A stretch of 5,647 bases of DNA from an uncultured Collinsella sp. (GCA_934647195.1 CAKUFD010000022.1:1-5647), one strand, 5' to 3'; positions 1 through 4,859 are shown, counted from the stretch's first letter. A program made the numbers and translations. The notes: a model not told the origin generated them from the letters alone.

Positions 1-177
1 GAAAAGCTCGTGTACCGAAGCGAACTCTTTAGGCGGCAGCGCAAAAGCTACGCGATCTTCTCGAAGCGCGGCTTTACCCAAGGGTGTCAGGAGACTGCAG
101 CGAGCAGGGGAGACGCCAAGTTGATTTCGTTTGCTGAGATGTGCGAGCGAGCGTCATGCCAAGGATGCCAAGCGTAA
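1..177 (+). CDS. AAA ATPase, DUF234-type, C-terminal fragment (5' end outside window)
   Basis: Frame 1 is open from the first base to a TAA at 175-177 and gives the last 58 residues of a protein. The segment YAIFSKRGFTQG, followed by an Ala/Gly/Asp stretch and AKLISFAEM, matches the usual C-terminus of archaeal-type AAA ATPases with a DUF234 tail. In that family a 'Y-x-[IL]-FSK-x-GF' strand precedes a last 'L(I/V)x(L/F)xE(L/M)' strand; that is family knowledge recalled from memory. The nucleotide-binding half would lie upstream, so I cannot say whether the gene is intact. Its stop codon is embedded in the first unit of a 23-bp tandem repeat. The last residues (ERASCQGCQA) look unlike the family and may come from repeat-associated sequence. 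Function is poorly known; relatives are predicted ATPases often found in variable regions. Confidence 0.6.
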   Translation, partial: EKLVYRSELFRRQRKSYAIFSKRGFTQGCQETAASRGDAKLISFAEMCERASCQGCQA

Positions 178-246
178 AAACTACATCGAGAACGGCGTAA
201 AAACTACATTGAAAGTGGCGTAAAAACTGCATTGAGAATGGCGTAA
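172..246. repeat. 23-bp tandem repeat, three units plus a partial fourth
   Basis: Units lie at 172-194, 195-217 and 218-240, with a truncated fourth beginning at 241. Each starts GCGTAAAAACT, followed by a variable TACAT(C/T)GA-like part, and differs from its neighbours at only a few bases. The fourth keeps GCGTAA and then diverges into TTTCGCAGG. The TAA of the first unit is the stop codon of the upstream ATPase fragment. The stretch 178-289 otherwise shows no gene. Confidence 0.85.
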
Positions 247-289
247 TTTCGCAGGATGACGTCGCCCGCTGGTGCTACGGGGCGGTTGA

Positions 290-886
290 CCTGCAAACCT
301 TGGGCTTTCGAACGAGCTTGCGCAAGAGGCAGCAAGCCAGTACGTACGCTCGAAGGCCCGCGTTCGCGTGCGCCCCAAGCGCTACTTCTGTGACCCGTCG
401 CTTGCGGCGGCGCTGCTGGGGGCTACCCCTGAGCGGCTGCTTGGCGACATGCAGACGCTGGGGATGCTCTTTGAGAACCTCGTTCTGCGCGACGTGCGCG
501 TGTTCCTTTCCACCTACGGCGGCGTCGACAACAGCGTCCATTATCTCCGCGACGAGAAGGGCCTTGAGGTCGATCTGATCGTCGAGCACGACGGGCGCTG
601 GGGTGCCATCGAGGTCAAGCTGAGCGATGCGAAGGCAGACGACGGAGCGAGAAACCTCAAGGCGCTGGAGAGGAAAGTGCTCTCCAATCCTGCCGCCCAG
701 AATGCCGCGCCGGCGTTTTTGGCGGTCGTGGTTGGAAAGGGGAGCATCGCCTACACGCGCGACGACGGCGTGGCAGTGATCCCCATGGCGGCGCTTGGGG
801 CGAAGTGGCTTTGCGGTGTGGGGCGCGCGGGGTGCCAAGGCCTCGTAACCGAAAAACCATTTGTTAAATCCGACGCCCATGGGTAG
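290..886 (+). pseudogene. DUF4143 ATPase relic, C-terminal domain only
   Basis: This frame opens after a TGA at 287-289 and runs to a TAG at 884-886. The part from about 347 to 800 matches the C-terminal DUF4143 domain of AAA ATPases. RSKARVRVRPKRYFCDPSL is followed by a helix around LGMLFENLVLRDVRVF, then HYLRDEKGLEVDLIVE and GAIEVKLSDA, a PD-(D/E)XK-like 'EVD...EVK' signature. Whole proteins of this family are about 400 residues with an N-terminal Walker-type ATPase. Here that half, with its P-loop, is absent and the residues before RSKARV do not fit, so the gene is truncated at its 5' end. A GTG at 368 could only start a fragment of about 170 residues. From about 831 the frame runs into the left direct repeat, so its last 18 or so codons are not family sequence. 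The -35/-10 of an RNA promoter overlap its end. Confidence 0.75.
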
Positions 887-889
887 AAT
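861..889 (+). promoter_or_regulatory. Promoter facing the small peptide gene (candidate antitoxin RNA)
   Basis: A TTGTTA at 861-866 and a TAGAAT at 884-889 are separated by exactly 17 bp, a good housekeeping-sigma promoter; transcription would begin near 896. The right direct repeat keeps both hexamers identical and the spacing at 17 bp, while 6 of the 17 spacer bases have changed. That pattern fits selection on the promoter. Transcripts would run toward, and antisense to, the peptide gene at 957-1082. Confidence 0.65.
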
Positions 890-895
890 GGTGTC

Positions 896-975
896 GACGG
901 CAGCCCAAGTTGGGTAAGCTGGGCAGCGCCGTTGCTTAGATTAGGGGGTCAATGCCTTAATGGCGTCGACCCCTT
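896..975 (+). ncRNA. Candidate antisense RNA (type I antitoxin-like), left copy
   Basis: This is inferred from the promoter at 861-889 and conserved structure. ACGGC (897-901) pairs with GCCGT (928-932), and GCCCA (903-907) with TGGGC (920-924), closing a 12-base loop. The stem is kept in the right copy although the loop changes. A second hairpin joins GGGGTC (945-950) to GACCCC (968-973), followed by TTCTGCT, which could be a weak terminator. The RNA would then be about 80 nt and overlap the 3' end of the peptide mRNA, as RatA overlaps txpA. The 3' end is a guess; read-through would cover the whole peptide gene. Confidence 0.4.
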
Positions 976-1082
976 CTGCTACGCTTCGAGCACTGCTTAA
1001 GCGCCTCGGAAAGTCCGATAAGCGCCGTGAGGAGCGAGACCAGAGCGGTCAGGAGCTTCACGAAATCAATCAGATCGGTCAT
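957..1082 (-). CDS. 41-residue membrane peptide, candidate type I toxin
   Basis: The peptide starts MTDLIDFVKL, continues as one hydrophobic helix with a heptad-like LLTALVS/LLTALIG repeat (about residues 4-28), and ends in a strongly basic tail (K29, K33, R34, R36, R37, R39, R40). A single membrane helix plus cationic C-terminus is the architecture of type I toxins and holin-like toxins such as TxpA, BsrG and Fst; I do not recognise it as a member of a named family. The start at 1082 is chosen because GGAGG (1095-1091) lies 8 nt upstream. An ATG two codons earlier (1088) is too close to it, and the longer reading to 1148 adds unlike sequence. The RBS is inside a predicted hairpin, and a plus-strand promoter faces the gene. 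A diverged second copy conserves the core GLSEALKQ. It could instead be a small regulatory or antimicrobial peptide. Confidence 0.6.
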   Translation of the reverse strand: MTDLIDFVKLLTALVSLLTALIGLSEALKQCSKRSRRGRRH

Positions 1083-1117
1083 GGGCATCACCTCCCGTCG
1101 CATGGAGGGCGCTGCCC
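1083..1117 (-). promoter_or_regulatory. Leader hairpin sequestering the peptide Shine-Dalgarno
   Basis: On the minus strand CCTCC (1108-1104) can pair with GGAGG (1095-1091), which is the Shine-Dalgarno. An outer stem GGGCA (1117-1113) pairs with TGCCC (1087-1083), immediately beside the start codon. The two stems are separated by a small internal loop. Burying the ribosome site in such a stem is typical of type I toxin mRNAs. The folding is read by eye and no energy was computed. Confidence 0.5.
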
Positions 1118-1146
1118 GGCACATGGAGCTGCCGTCAACAACAGCC

Positions 1147-1176
1147 ATTCTATCAAATTGCAGCTATAAATACGAA
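1147..1176 (-). promoter_or_regulatory. Possible promoter of the small peptide gene
   Basis: On the minus strand a TAGAAT (1152-1147) is the same -10 hexamer as in the opposing promoters. The -35 is weak: TTCGTA at 18 bp. The surrounding 1145-1185 is distinctly AT-rich for this region. Transcription from about 1140 would give a leader of about 58 nt containing the RBS hairpin. Confidence 0.4.
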
Positions 1177-1199
1177 TATATGTTCGCTTTCGGTGCCGC

Positions 1200-1686
1200 G
1201 ATGGCCCGGTGGGAGAGGCCGTTCTGGAAAGCCTGTTCTGAAGAATGGCTGAATGGCCCCTTTCTTTGCTGAGCCCGTTGCTGGAGGAAACCTCATCCCA
1301 GAATTGATGCTCGGAATGGGATGCGCTTTCCCTTTGCGACTCTTGGTGGAAAGTGCTTCCCGGAATTTGGCTCCAAAACGGGATGCCGTTTCCGGATCGG
1401 CTCCAGGCGGAAAGTACATCCCGGAATTCGCGCCCAGAGTGGGACATACTTTCCCAAAGGGACCGCTCGGGGAAACTGCGTCCCACTTTTCGACTCCAGA
1501 GTGGGATGCACTTTTCCTAAAGTGGCTCCAGCGGAAAACTCGTCCCAGAATTCGACTTCAGAATGGGGTGCGCTTTCCCAATGGCTCGCAAACGGAAATT
1601 GCATCCCAGAATGAGCACTCAGAGCGGGATATATTTTCCGGTAGCGGTCTCGAGCGGAAAGCTCGTTCCAGAATCCGGCGAGTGCC
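1200..1686. repeat. Tandem array of 61-62-bp hairpin units
   Basis: Six clear units begin with their GGGATG-like arm at 1318, 1380, 1441, 1503, 1565 and 1626, a period of 62, 61, 62, 62 and 61 bp. Degenerate units can be seen at about 1256 and 1194. Each unit reads GGGATG-NNN-TTTCC, a loop of about 13-16 nt, GGAAA-NNN-CATCCC, then a linker resembling AGAATTCGACTCCAGAG, so each can fold into a stem-loop. In unit four the arms are 1503-1517 and 1533-1546. Arms co-vary: GGGAC with GTCCC in unit three, and G-U pairs in units four and five. Long open frames cross the array on both strands, but the period is not a multiple of three and no RBS is evident, so I do not call a protein. Confidence 0.85.
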
Positions 1687-1907
1687 AGGCCTCCATTACC
1701 GAAATTCCATTTGTTAAACCTGGCGCCCGCGGATAGAATGAGGCCGACGGCAGCCCAAGTTCTGGAAAGCTGGGCAGCGCCGTTGCTTGGTCAAGGGGTC
1801 AATGCCTTAATGGCAGTGCGTGTTATGCTTCGAACGCTGCTTGAGTGCCTCGGAAAGCCCGACAAACGCTATAAAGGGCGAGACCAAAGCAATTAAGAGC
1901 TCTACGA
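1681..1907. repeat. Direct repeat, right copy
   Basis: Homologous to 831-1063 and starting about 850 bp downstream of it. The promoter hexamers and the first RNA hairpin are conserved. The minus-strand peptide frame is preserved through its core but has no start codon. The copy begins exactly where the 61-62-bp array ends. Confidence 0.85.
1711..1739 (+). promoter_or_regulatory. Promoter in right direct repeat (antisense RNA)
   Basis: TTGTTA at 1711-1716 and TAGAAT at 1734-1739, again with a 17-bp spacer. Both hexamers are identical to those at 861-889 despite changed flanks. Transcription should begin near 1746. Confidence 0.6.
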
Positions 1908-1926
1908 GCTCTGATGGGCCCGGGAT
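1807..1926 (-). pseudogene. Broken second copy of the small membrane peptide
   Basis: The minus frame ending at the TAA 1809-1807 reads ELVELLIALVSPFIAFVGLS, then EALKQRSK and a short polar tail. It aligns without gaps to the intact peptide (FVKLLTALVSLLTALIGLSEALKQCSK). At the aligned start position the codon is ATC (1926-1924), and no ATG, GTG or TTG lies in frame between the upstream stop and the conserved core. The Shine-Dalgarno is also missing. The basic tail is weaker and a proline interrupts the helix. It therefore looks inactivated while the facing promoter is kept. Confidence 0.65.
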
Positions 1927-1951
1927 GACCGCTGATTCAAGTCACCGGGCC
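1917..1951 (+). terminator. Hairpin, possible terminator of the right-copy RNA
   Basis: GGCCCGG (1917-1923) pairs perfectly with CCGGGCC (1945-1951). After a 2-nt bulge, TGAC (1926-1929) pairs with GTCA (1941-1944), leaving an 11-nt loop. No U-tract follows (TAAATCC), so termination is uncertain. The hairpin replaces the RBS and start region found in the left copy. Confidence 0.4.
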
Positions 1952-2001
1952 TAAATCCTATCCACAGGCATTTGAATAAAACGAGCGACTCTCCTGGGCT
2001 T

Positions 2002-2060
2002 GTCCGTGCGGAGCGGGCCCGGCGCATATGGCACCGCCCTGCTTTCATGTCCGCACGGGC
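2002..2060 (+). promoter_or_regulatory. Inverted repeat in the exonuclease leader
   Basis: CCGTGCGGA (2004-2012) and TCCGCACGG (2050-2058) are perfect complements and can be extended by one G-U and one G-C pair. The 37-nt interior can form further short pairs. The structure lies 67 nt before the exonuclease start, so it could be a leader structure or the end of an upstream transcript. No convincing -35/-10 pair was found between 1952 and 2126, and no gene is seen there. Confidence 0.4.
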
Positions 2061-2126
2061 GCCTATCCTTACGACAATGTAGCCGCCTATGTAACGAGCG
2101 GCAGTTGACGGAGAAAGGCCCTGACC

Positions 2127-2861
2127 GTGCCAGACAAAAAGACGCCGGATATCTCGGCTATCGATACGACGAACTTTGCGCGCCAGATTGTGCTCGACTT
2201 TGAGTTTGCGCCGGTGCCAAAGCAGCGCCAGCGTCGCGGGCTGCGCAATGAGATTATCGAGGTCGGCGCCGTCAAGCTCGATAATCGCGGCAACGTGATG
2301 GGCGAGTTCTCGCAGTTTGTGCAGACGGAATATGCCGAAGGCGTTGCGTATCCCGTCCGCGAGCTCACGGAGATATCGGCCGTGGACACCGCGATGGCCG
2401 ATCCGCTCTACATGGTGATCAAAAGGCTCAGCGATTGGATCGGCCGCTACTCCGCTCAGGTGGTCTGCTGGAGCGGGGCGGACCGTCGACAGCTTTTGAC
2501 CGAGTGCCAGGCAAAGCGCATCGACCTTGCCACTTTTCCTGCGGACTGGGCTGATCTGCAGGCGTTTTACACTTCGATCATGGACGTGGGCGGCCACGGG
2601 CGCGTCTCGTTGGGCGACGCGGCAACGTGGTTTGGCGTCGATTTTGACGAGTCGACGGGCCACACACACAGTGCCCTGGCCGATGCGCGCGTGACCGCCA
2701 AGTTGCTCAAGCAAGTGATGGACGGGGACTACCGCGTGAGCCCGCGCGCCCAGGAGATCCGCCAGCGGTGGGGGATGGGCGAGCGAGCCCAGACGCGCCT
2801 CTCCAGCAAGTGCCCCGAGCTGAGCGATCTGTTGCTGAAGCTGCAGGCGGAGGGGAGGTAG
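2127..2861 (+). CDS. DEDDh 3'-5' exonuclease (DnaQ/RNase T-like)
   Basis: This 244-residue protein has one exonuclease domain covering about residues 20-200. ExoI is IVLDFEF with D24 and E26. NEIIEVGAVKL (41-51) and REL-TEIS (78-84) are typical of the family. ExoII lies at VVCWSGADRRQL with D119, and ExoIII is GHTHSALADARVTAKLL with H181 and D186, the H-x4-D spacing of the DEDDh class. All four acidic metal ligands and the histidine are therefore present and it should be active. It would remove nucleotides from 3' ends of DNA or RNA in the cytoplasm; substrate cannot be told. The GTG start at 2127 is preceded by AAAGG ending 8 nt upstream and puts ExoI at the normal distance from the N-terminus. 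The C-terminal 40 residues are charged and lack a second domain such as a polymerase. It stands alone, in a region without same-strand neighbours. Confidence 0.9.
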   Translation: MPDKKTPDISAIDTTNFARQIVLDFEFAPVPKQRQRRGLRNEIIEVGAVKLDNRGNVMGEFSQFVQTEYAEGVAYPVRELTEISAVDTAMADPLYMVIKRLSDWIGRYSAQVVCWSGADRRQLLTECQAKRIDLATFPADWADLQAFYTSIMDVGGHGRVSLGDAATWFGVDFDESTGHTHSALADARVTAKLLKQVMDGDYRVSPRAQEIRQRWGMGERAQTRLSSKCPELSDLLLKLQAEGR

Positions 2862-2954
2862 GACATTTGGTGTCGTATATGGATTGAACGTCCTATTTGG
2901 CGGGTAGCAGGCAAGATGGTTTGCTAAGCAAGCGAATCTCGTGGGCGATTGGGC

Positions 2955-2992
2955 ATGTCAAAAGACATACAGAAGTGTCAGTCTTTTGACAT
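2955..2992. repeat. Perfect 12-bp inverted repeat
   Basis: ATGTCAAAAGAC (2955-2966) and GTCTTTTGACAT (2981-2992) are exact reverse complements separated by 14 nt. Each arm contains TGTCA and a four-A or four-T run. No U-tract follows the right arm, so it is not a classical terminator; an operator or an element end is possible. Apart from this and the following hairpin, 2862-3054 shows no gene. Confidence 0.7.
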
Positions 2993-3007
2993 CGTGAGGT
3001 TTGAGGG

Positions 3008-3034
3008 GGCGGCGCGCAATGGTTGCACGCCGCC
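3008..3034 (-). terminator. GC-rich hairpin after the 140-residue gene
   Basis: GGCGGCGCGCAA (3008-3019) and TTGCACGCCGCC (3023-3034) pair with one mismatch around a 3-nt loop. It lies about 20 bp past the stop of the minus-strand gene at 3055 and so may end its transcript. On the minus strand it is followed by CCCTCAAACC rather than a T-run, so it is at best a U-less terminator. It could also stop the exonuclease transcript from the other side. Confidence 0.5.
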
Positions 3035-3054
3035 ATGGTGCTGTCTGCGTTTGT

Positions 3055-3477
3055 CTACGCCATAGCAACCCCACGCGCCGCACTCAGCAGCTCGTACTCC
3101 CTCTGGCTCCACTGGGGCAGCTCGGCCGCGCACACGGCATCTCGACACAGGTCCAAAAACACCTTAGCGCCCTCGCAGAAGCACCCGCGGGCAAAGGCGC
3201 CGGATCCGTCTGCGACACACTCGCCGTCAGCAAAGAACTTCCAGCTCAAAGGCTCGCGCGAATCGTCTCCGGACAGCTTAATCTGCAGAACATGCGGGTC
3301 ACCGGCGGCGCAGAGCTCTTCCTCGAGCTTCTGCACCGTAAAGCGCATCTGGTGGGAGAGACTGCTCTTGACCATGGCCGAGGCATAGCCGTTCGGCTTA
3401 TCCAGAAGATGCATGTGATTCGGTTTGACGACCAGGTTGTGGAAGTTGCGCTCGCTGCGCACAAGGAAATTGTCCAT
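3055..3477 (-). CDS. Unrecognised 140-residue protein
   Basis: I do not recognise a family. The start at 3477 is well supported: AAAGGAG lies 5 nt before the ATG. Longer in-frame starts reach back into a terminator region and are rejected. The protein begins MDNFLVRSERNFHNLVVKPN, has a charged middle with a helical stretch MRFTVQKLEEEL (44-55), and a C-terminal half with five cysteines (C87, C99, C101, C111, C116) around SWKFFADGECV and FCEGAKVFLDLC. There is no signal peptide or membrane segment, so it is probably cytoplasmic. Cysteine spacing does not match a zinc-finger pattern I know. GC-rich third positions support true coding on this strand over the long opposite-strand frame. It seems to be a single-gene unit with a hairpin on each side. 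Confidence 0.75.
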   Translation of the reverse strand: MDNFLVRSERNFHNLVVKPNHMHLLDKPNGYASAMVKSSLSHQMRFTVQKLEEELCAAGDPHVLQIKLSGDDSREPLSWKFFADGECVADGSGAFARGCFCEGAKVFLDLCRDAVCAAELPQWSQREYELLSAARGVAMA

Positions 3478-3570
3478 ACGGACTCCTTTCATCGATGTTG
3501 GCAGGGCCACCGTGCCTCTTGGCCGGTTGGCGTCGGGATCGTGGAGCCAACTCTCTACCCCGACTCTGGA

Positions 3571-3598
3571 TAAAACGTGCCCGCTCCTTGCGGGCAAG
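3571..3598 (-). terminator. Intrinsic terminator
   Basis: On the minus strand TGCCCGC (3596-3590), loop AAGGA, GCGGGCA (3584-3578), then CGTTTTA. This is a perfect 7-bp GC-rich stem followed by a short T-run. It isolates the 140-residue gene from minus-strand transcription arriving from upstream. Confidence 0.65.
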
Positions 3599-3624
3599 AG
3601 GAAGTCTATCAACGCGCGCGGACA

Positions 3625-3672
3625 GAAATCAAGCGCCGCCTGCGAAATGATGTGCAGGCGGCGCTTGATTTC
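3625..3672. terminator. Perfect 19-bp inverted repeat, likely bidirectional terminator
   Basis: GAAATCAAGCGCCGCCTGC (3625-3643) and its exact complement (3654-3672) are separated by 10 nt. A GC-rich core with an A-rich left base and T-rich right base (GATTTC) is the usual form of a two-way terminator. Its length and perfection are more than a terminator needs, so a mobile-element relic is an alternative. Confidence 0.55.
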
Positions 3673-3696
3673 GCCGGCTGCTGTTAGGATTAAATC

Positions 3697-3775
3697 CGGA
3701 AAAGTGTCGAAATCGGCACCTCAAAAGTACGGAAAAGTGTCGAATCCGACGGTCTCAACATCCGGAAAAGTGTAA
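3697..3775. repeat. 33-bp tandem repeat, two units plus a partial third
   Basis: The core CGGAAAAGTGT recurs at 3697-3707, 3730-3740 and 3763-3773, exactly 33 bp apart. The first two cores continue as CGAA; the third ends in AACCGG. Because 33 is a multiple of three, the plus strand reads in frame as (S/Y)GKV repeated, closing with TAA at 3774-3776. I see no evidence for a real gene there. The spacers between cores are only partly alike. Confidence 0.8.
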
Positions 3776-3791
3776 CCGGATGACAAAGCGG

Positions 3792-3814
3792 CACGTAGAA
3801 GCTGGTGCTACGTG
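3792..3814 (-). terminator. Hairpin downstream of the membrane-protein gene
   Basis: CACGTAG (3792-3798) and CTACGTG (3808-3814) are exact complements with a 9-nt loop. On the minus strand the hairpin starts 28 bp after the stop codon of the gene ending at 3842 and is followed by CCGCTTTG, a weak T-run. It is the nearest candidate to end that transcript. Confidence 0.45.
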
Positions 3815-3841
3815 TGGGTATTTCAGCCGTCCCGGCCTTCG

Positions 3842-4825
3842 CTACTCGTCCCCGTCGTTGGGGTCGCCCTTGAGGGTGTTGATGTCCAGATGCTCGTTGT
3901 CGTCCTCTTGTTGCTGCGTTGCCGATTCGGATGCGGTGGGGCCGCGGAACAGCTGGAATCCCTCGAATGCGATCACGCCGAGCAGTGCCACCACAATGAC
4001 GATAAAGGCAACCTTGACTGCCTGCGGAAACTCCGAGAAACGCATGGACTTTTCCTCGGCGTAATAATCGGCGAAGCGCTCTTCGCCCGTGCTTTTTGTG
4101 TACGCCGGCGCGGACACGGCTTCCGGATCATATTCCGGTGCAGGCGTGGCAGCGTATGGGTCGTCGACGTAATCGCTCGATGCGGCGCCGTAATCCTCGG
4201 TCTCGATGCGACCGGTACCGGCATAGCCATCGGAATAATCGGAATATGCTGCACCGTCATCATATGCCACGGCACTTGTATCGGCAGCATACAGAGGGTT
4301 AACCGGAACGTCGAGCGCCGGCATACCGGTAGAGGTCTCGTCCAGATCGGCTGCAGCCCAGGAATCGTAGGCGACCTGATGGCCTGCGGGGTCGTCGAGC
4401 CTCATGACGGGCGGCTTGCGTGCCGCAGGAATAGGCAGCTGCTGGGCGCTGTACATAACGGTGCTGTCGGCCGATTTGCCCTGCGCCGCCGCGGCGAGAA
4501 ACGCCGCCGTCTCGGACGGGTCGCTTGCGGGGCGGGGAGCGGGCATGGTTGCCGGAGCAGGCGTGGGCGTCGGTGCGGCCACGGGTGCCGAAACAGGCGA
4601 TTGCACAGGTGCCGCTGCGGGTTTCGGCGCGAGCGAGGGATCGGGGCTCGACGGGCGAGCGCCGCCGCCCATGAGTTCGTCGGCAGTCCAAGGGCGGTCG
4701 CTCATCACGTCATCAAGGCTCAGCGAAAACAGATCGTCTTCGTCTCCATCGAACATGTGGTGCACATGTCCACCAATTGCCGGAGTCACTCCGCGACCGG
4801 TGCACGATGCCTTGCTCAACGCCAT
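3842..4825 (-). CDS. Proline/alanine-rich single-pass membrane protein, function unknown
   Basis: This 327-residue protein is mostly disordered in appearance. An acidic N-terminal stretch (MFDGDEDDLFSLSLDDVMSD, 24-43) is followed by a Pro/Ala-rich segment (about 57-103, e.g. APVAAPTPTPAPATMPAP). A long acidic, Tyr-rich part follows (about 176-256, with SDYSDGY and SDYVDDPY). One transmembrane helix comes next (about 271-292, VAFIVIVVALLGVIAF), then an acidic tail of about 33 residues. With no signal peptide, the large N-terminal part is probably cytoplasmic and the tail outside, an arrangement seen in signalling or envelope-organising proteins; no domain is recognised. The start at 4825 has GGTGG 6 nt upstream and lies about 28 nt after a TATAAT promoter; ATGs at codons 24 and 41 are alternatives. 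The hairpin at 3792-3814 probably ends its transcript. Confidence 0.8.
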   Translation of the reverse strand: MALSKASCTGRGVTPAIGGHVHHMFDGDEDDLFSLSLDDVMSDRPWTADELMGGGARPSSPDPSLAPKPAAAPVQSPVSAPVAAPTPTPAPATMPAPRPASDPSETAAFLAAAAQGKSADSTVMYSAQQLPIPAARKPPVMRLDDPAGHQVAYDSWAAADLDETSTGMPALDVPVNPLYAADTSAVAYDDGAAYSDYSDGYAGTGRIETEDYGAASSDYVDDPYAATPAPEYDPEAVSAPAYTKSTGEERFADYYAEEKSMRFSEFPQAVKVAFIVIVVALLGVIAFEGFQLFRGPTASESATQQQEDDNEHLDINTLKGDPNDGDE

Positions 4826-4859
4826 TCTGTTCCACCCTTTCGAAATGCTTATCCCATCG

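Larger units (their letters stand above)
831..1063. repeat. Direct repeat, left copy (about 230 bp)
   Basis: This segment aligns with 1681-1907. Shared blocks include the GTGCCA(A)GGCCTC start, CCATTTGTTAAA, TAGAATG, GACGGCAGCCCAAGTT, GCTGGGCAGCGCCGTTGCTT, GGGGTCAATGCCTTAATGG and GCCTCGGAAAG. The two copies are clearly homologous but diverged. The left copy carries an intact small minus-strand gene and the right copy a broken one. Confidence 0.85.
1746..1951 (+). ncRNA. Candidate antisense RNA, right copy
   Basis: This would start downstream of the promoter at 1711-1739. It keeps the stem ACGGC (1747-1751) with GCCGT (1779-1783), and GCCCA (1753-1757) with TGGGC (1771-1775), as in the left copy, but with a 13-base, altered loop. 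A strong hairpin at 1917-1951 could end it, giving about 205 nt. It might act in trans on the left-copy peptide mRNA through the conserved hairpin and the GGGGTCAATGCCTTAATGG block. The 3' end is uncertain. Confidence 0.35.

Noticed and set aside
1200..1686. CRISPR array
   Set aside because: Units are repeated along their entire length with a large internal stem-loop and there are no unique spacers of constant size between identical repeats; no cas gene is present.
1253..1717. 154-residue plus-strand open frame (and overlapping frames on both strands) through the repeat array
   Set aside because: The 61-62-bp period shifts the frame each unit, so the peptide does not repeat, no RBS is seen, and open frames exist on both strands because the repeat has few stop triplets.
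1902..2714. 270-residue minus-strand open frame
   Set aside because: It is antisense to the exonuclease, whose catalytic motifs are complete; the minus reading shows no domain.
3409..3417. NHMHLL in the 140-residue protein as a HUH motif of a Y1 (IS200/REP-type) transposase
   Set aside because: No tyrosine lies at the expected distance after it, the protein lacks the rest of the fold, and the match is only a few residues.
3001..3573. 190-residue plus-strand open frame
   Set aside because: It is opposite the 140-residue gene, which has an AAAGGAG site and better codon use; the frame also reads through a hairpin.
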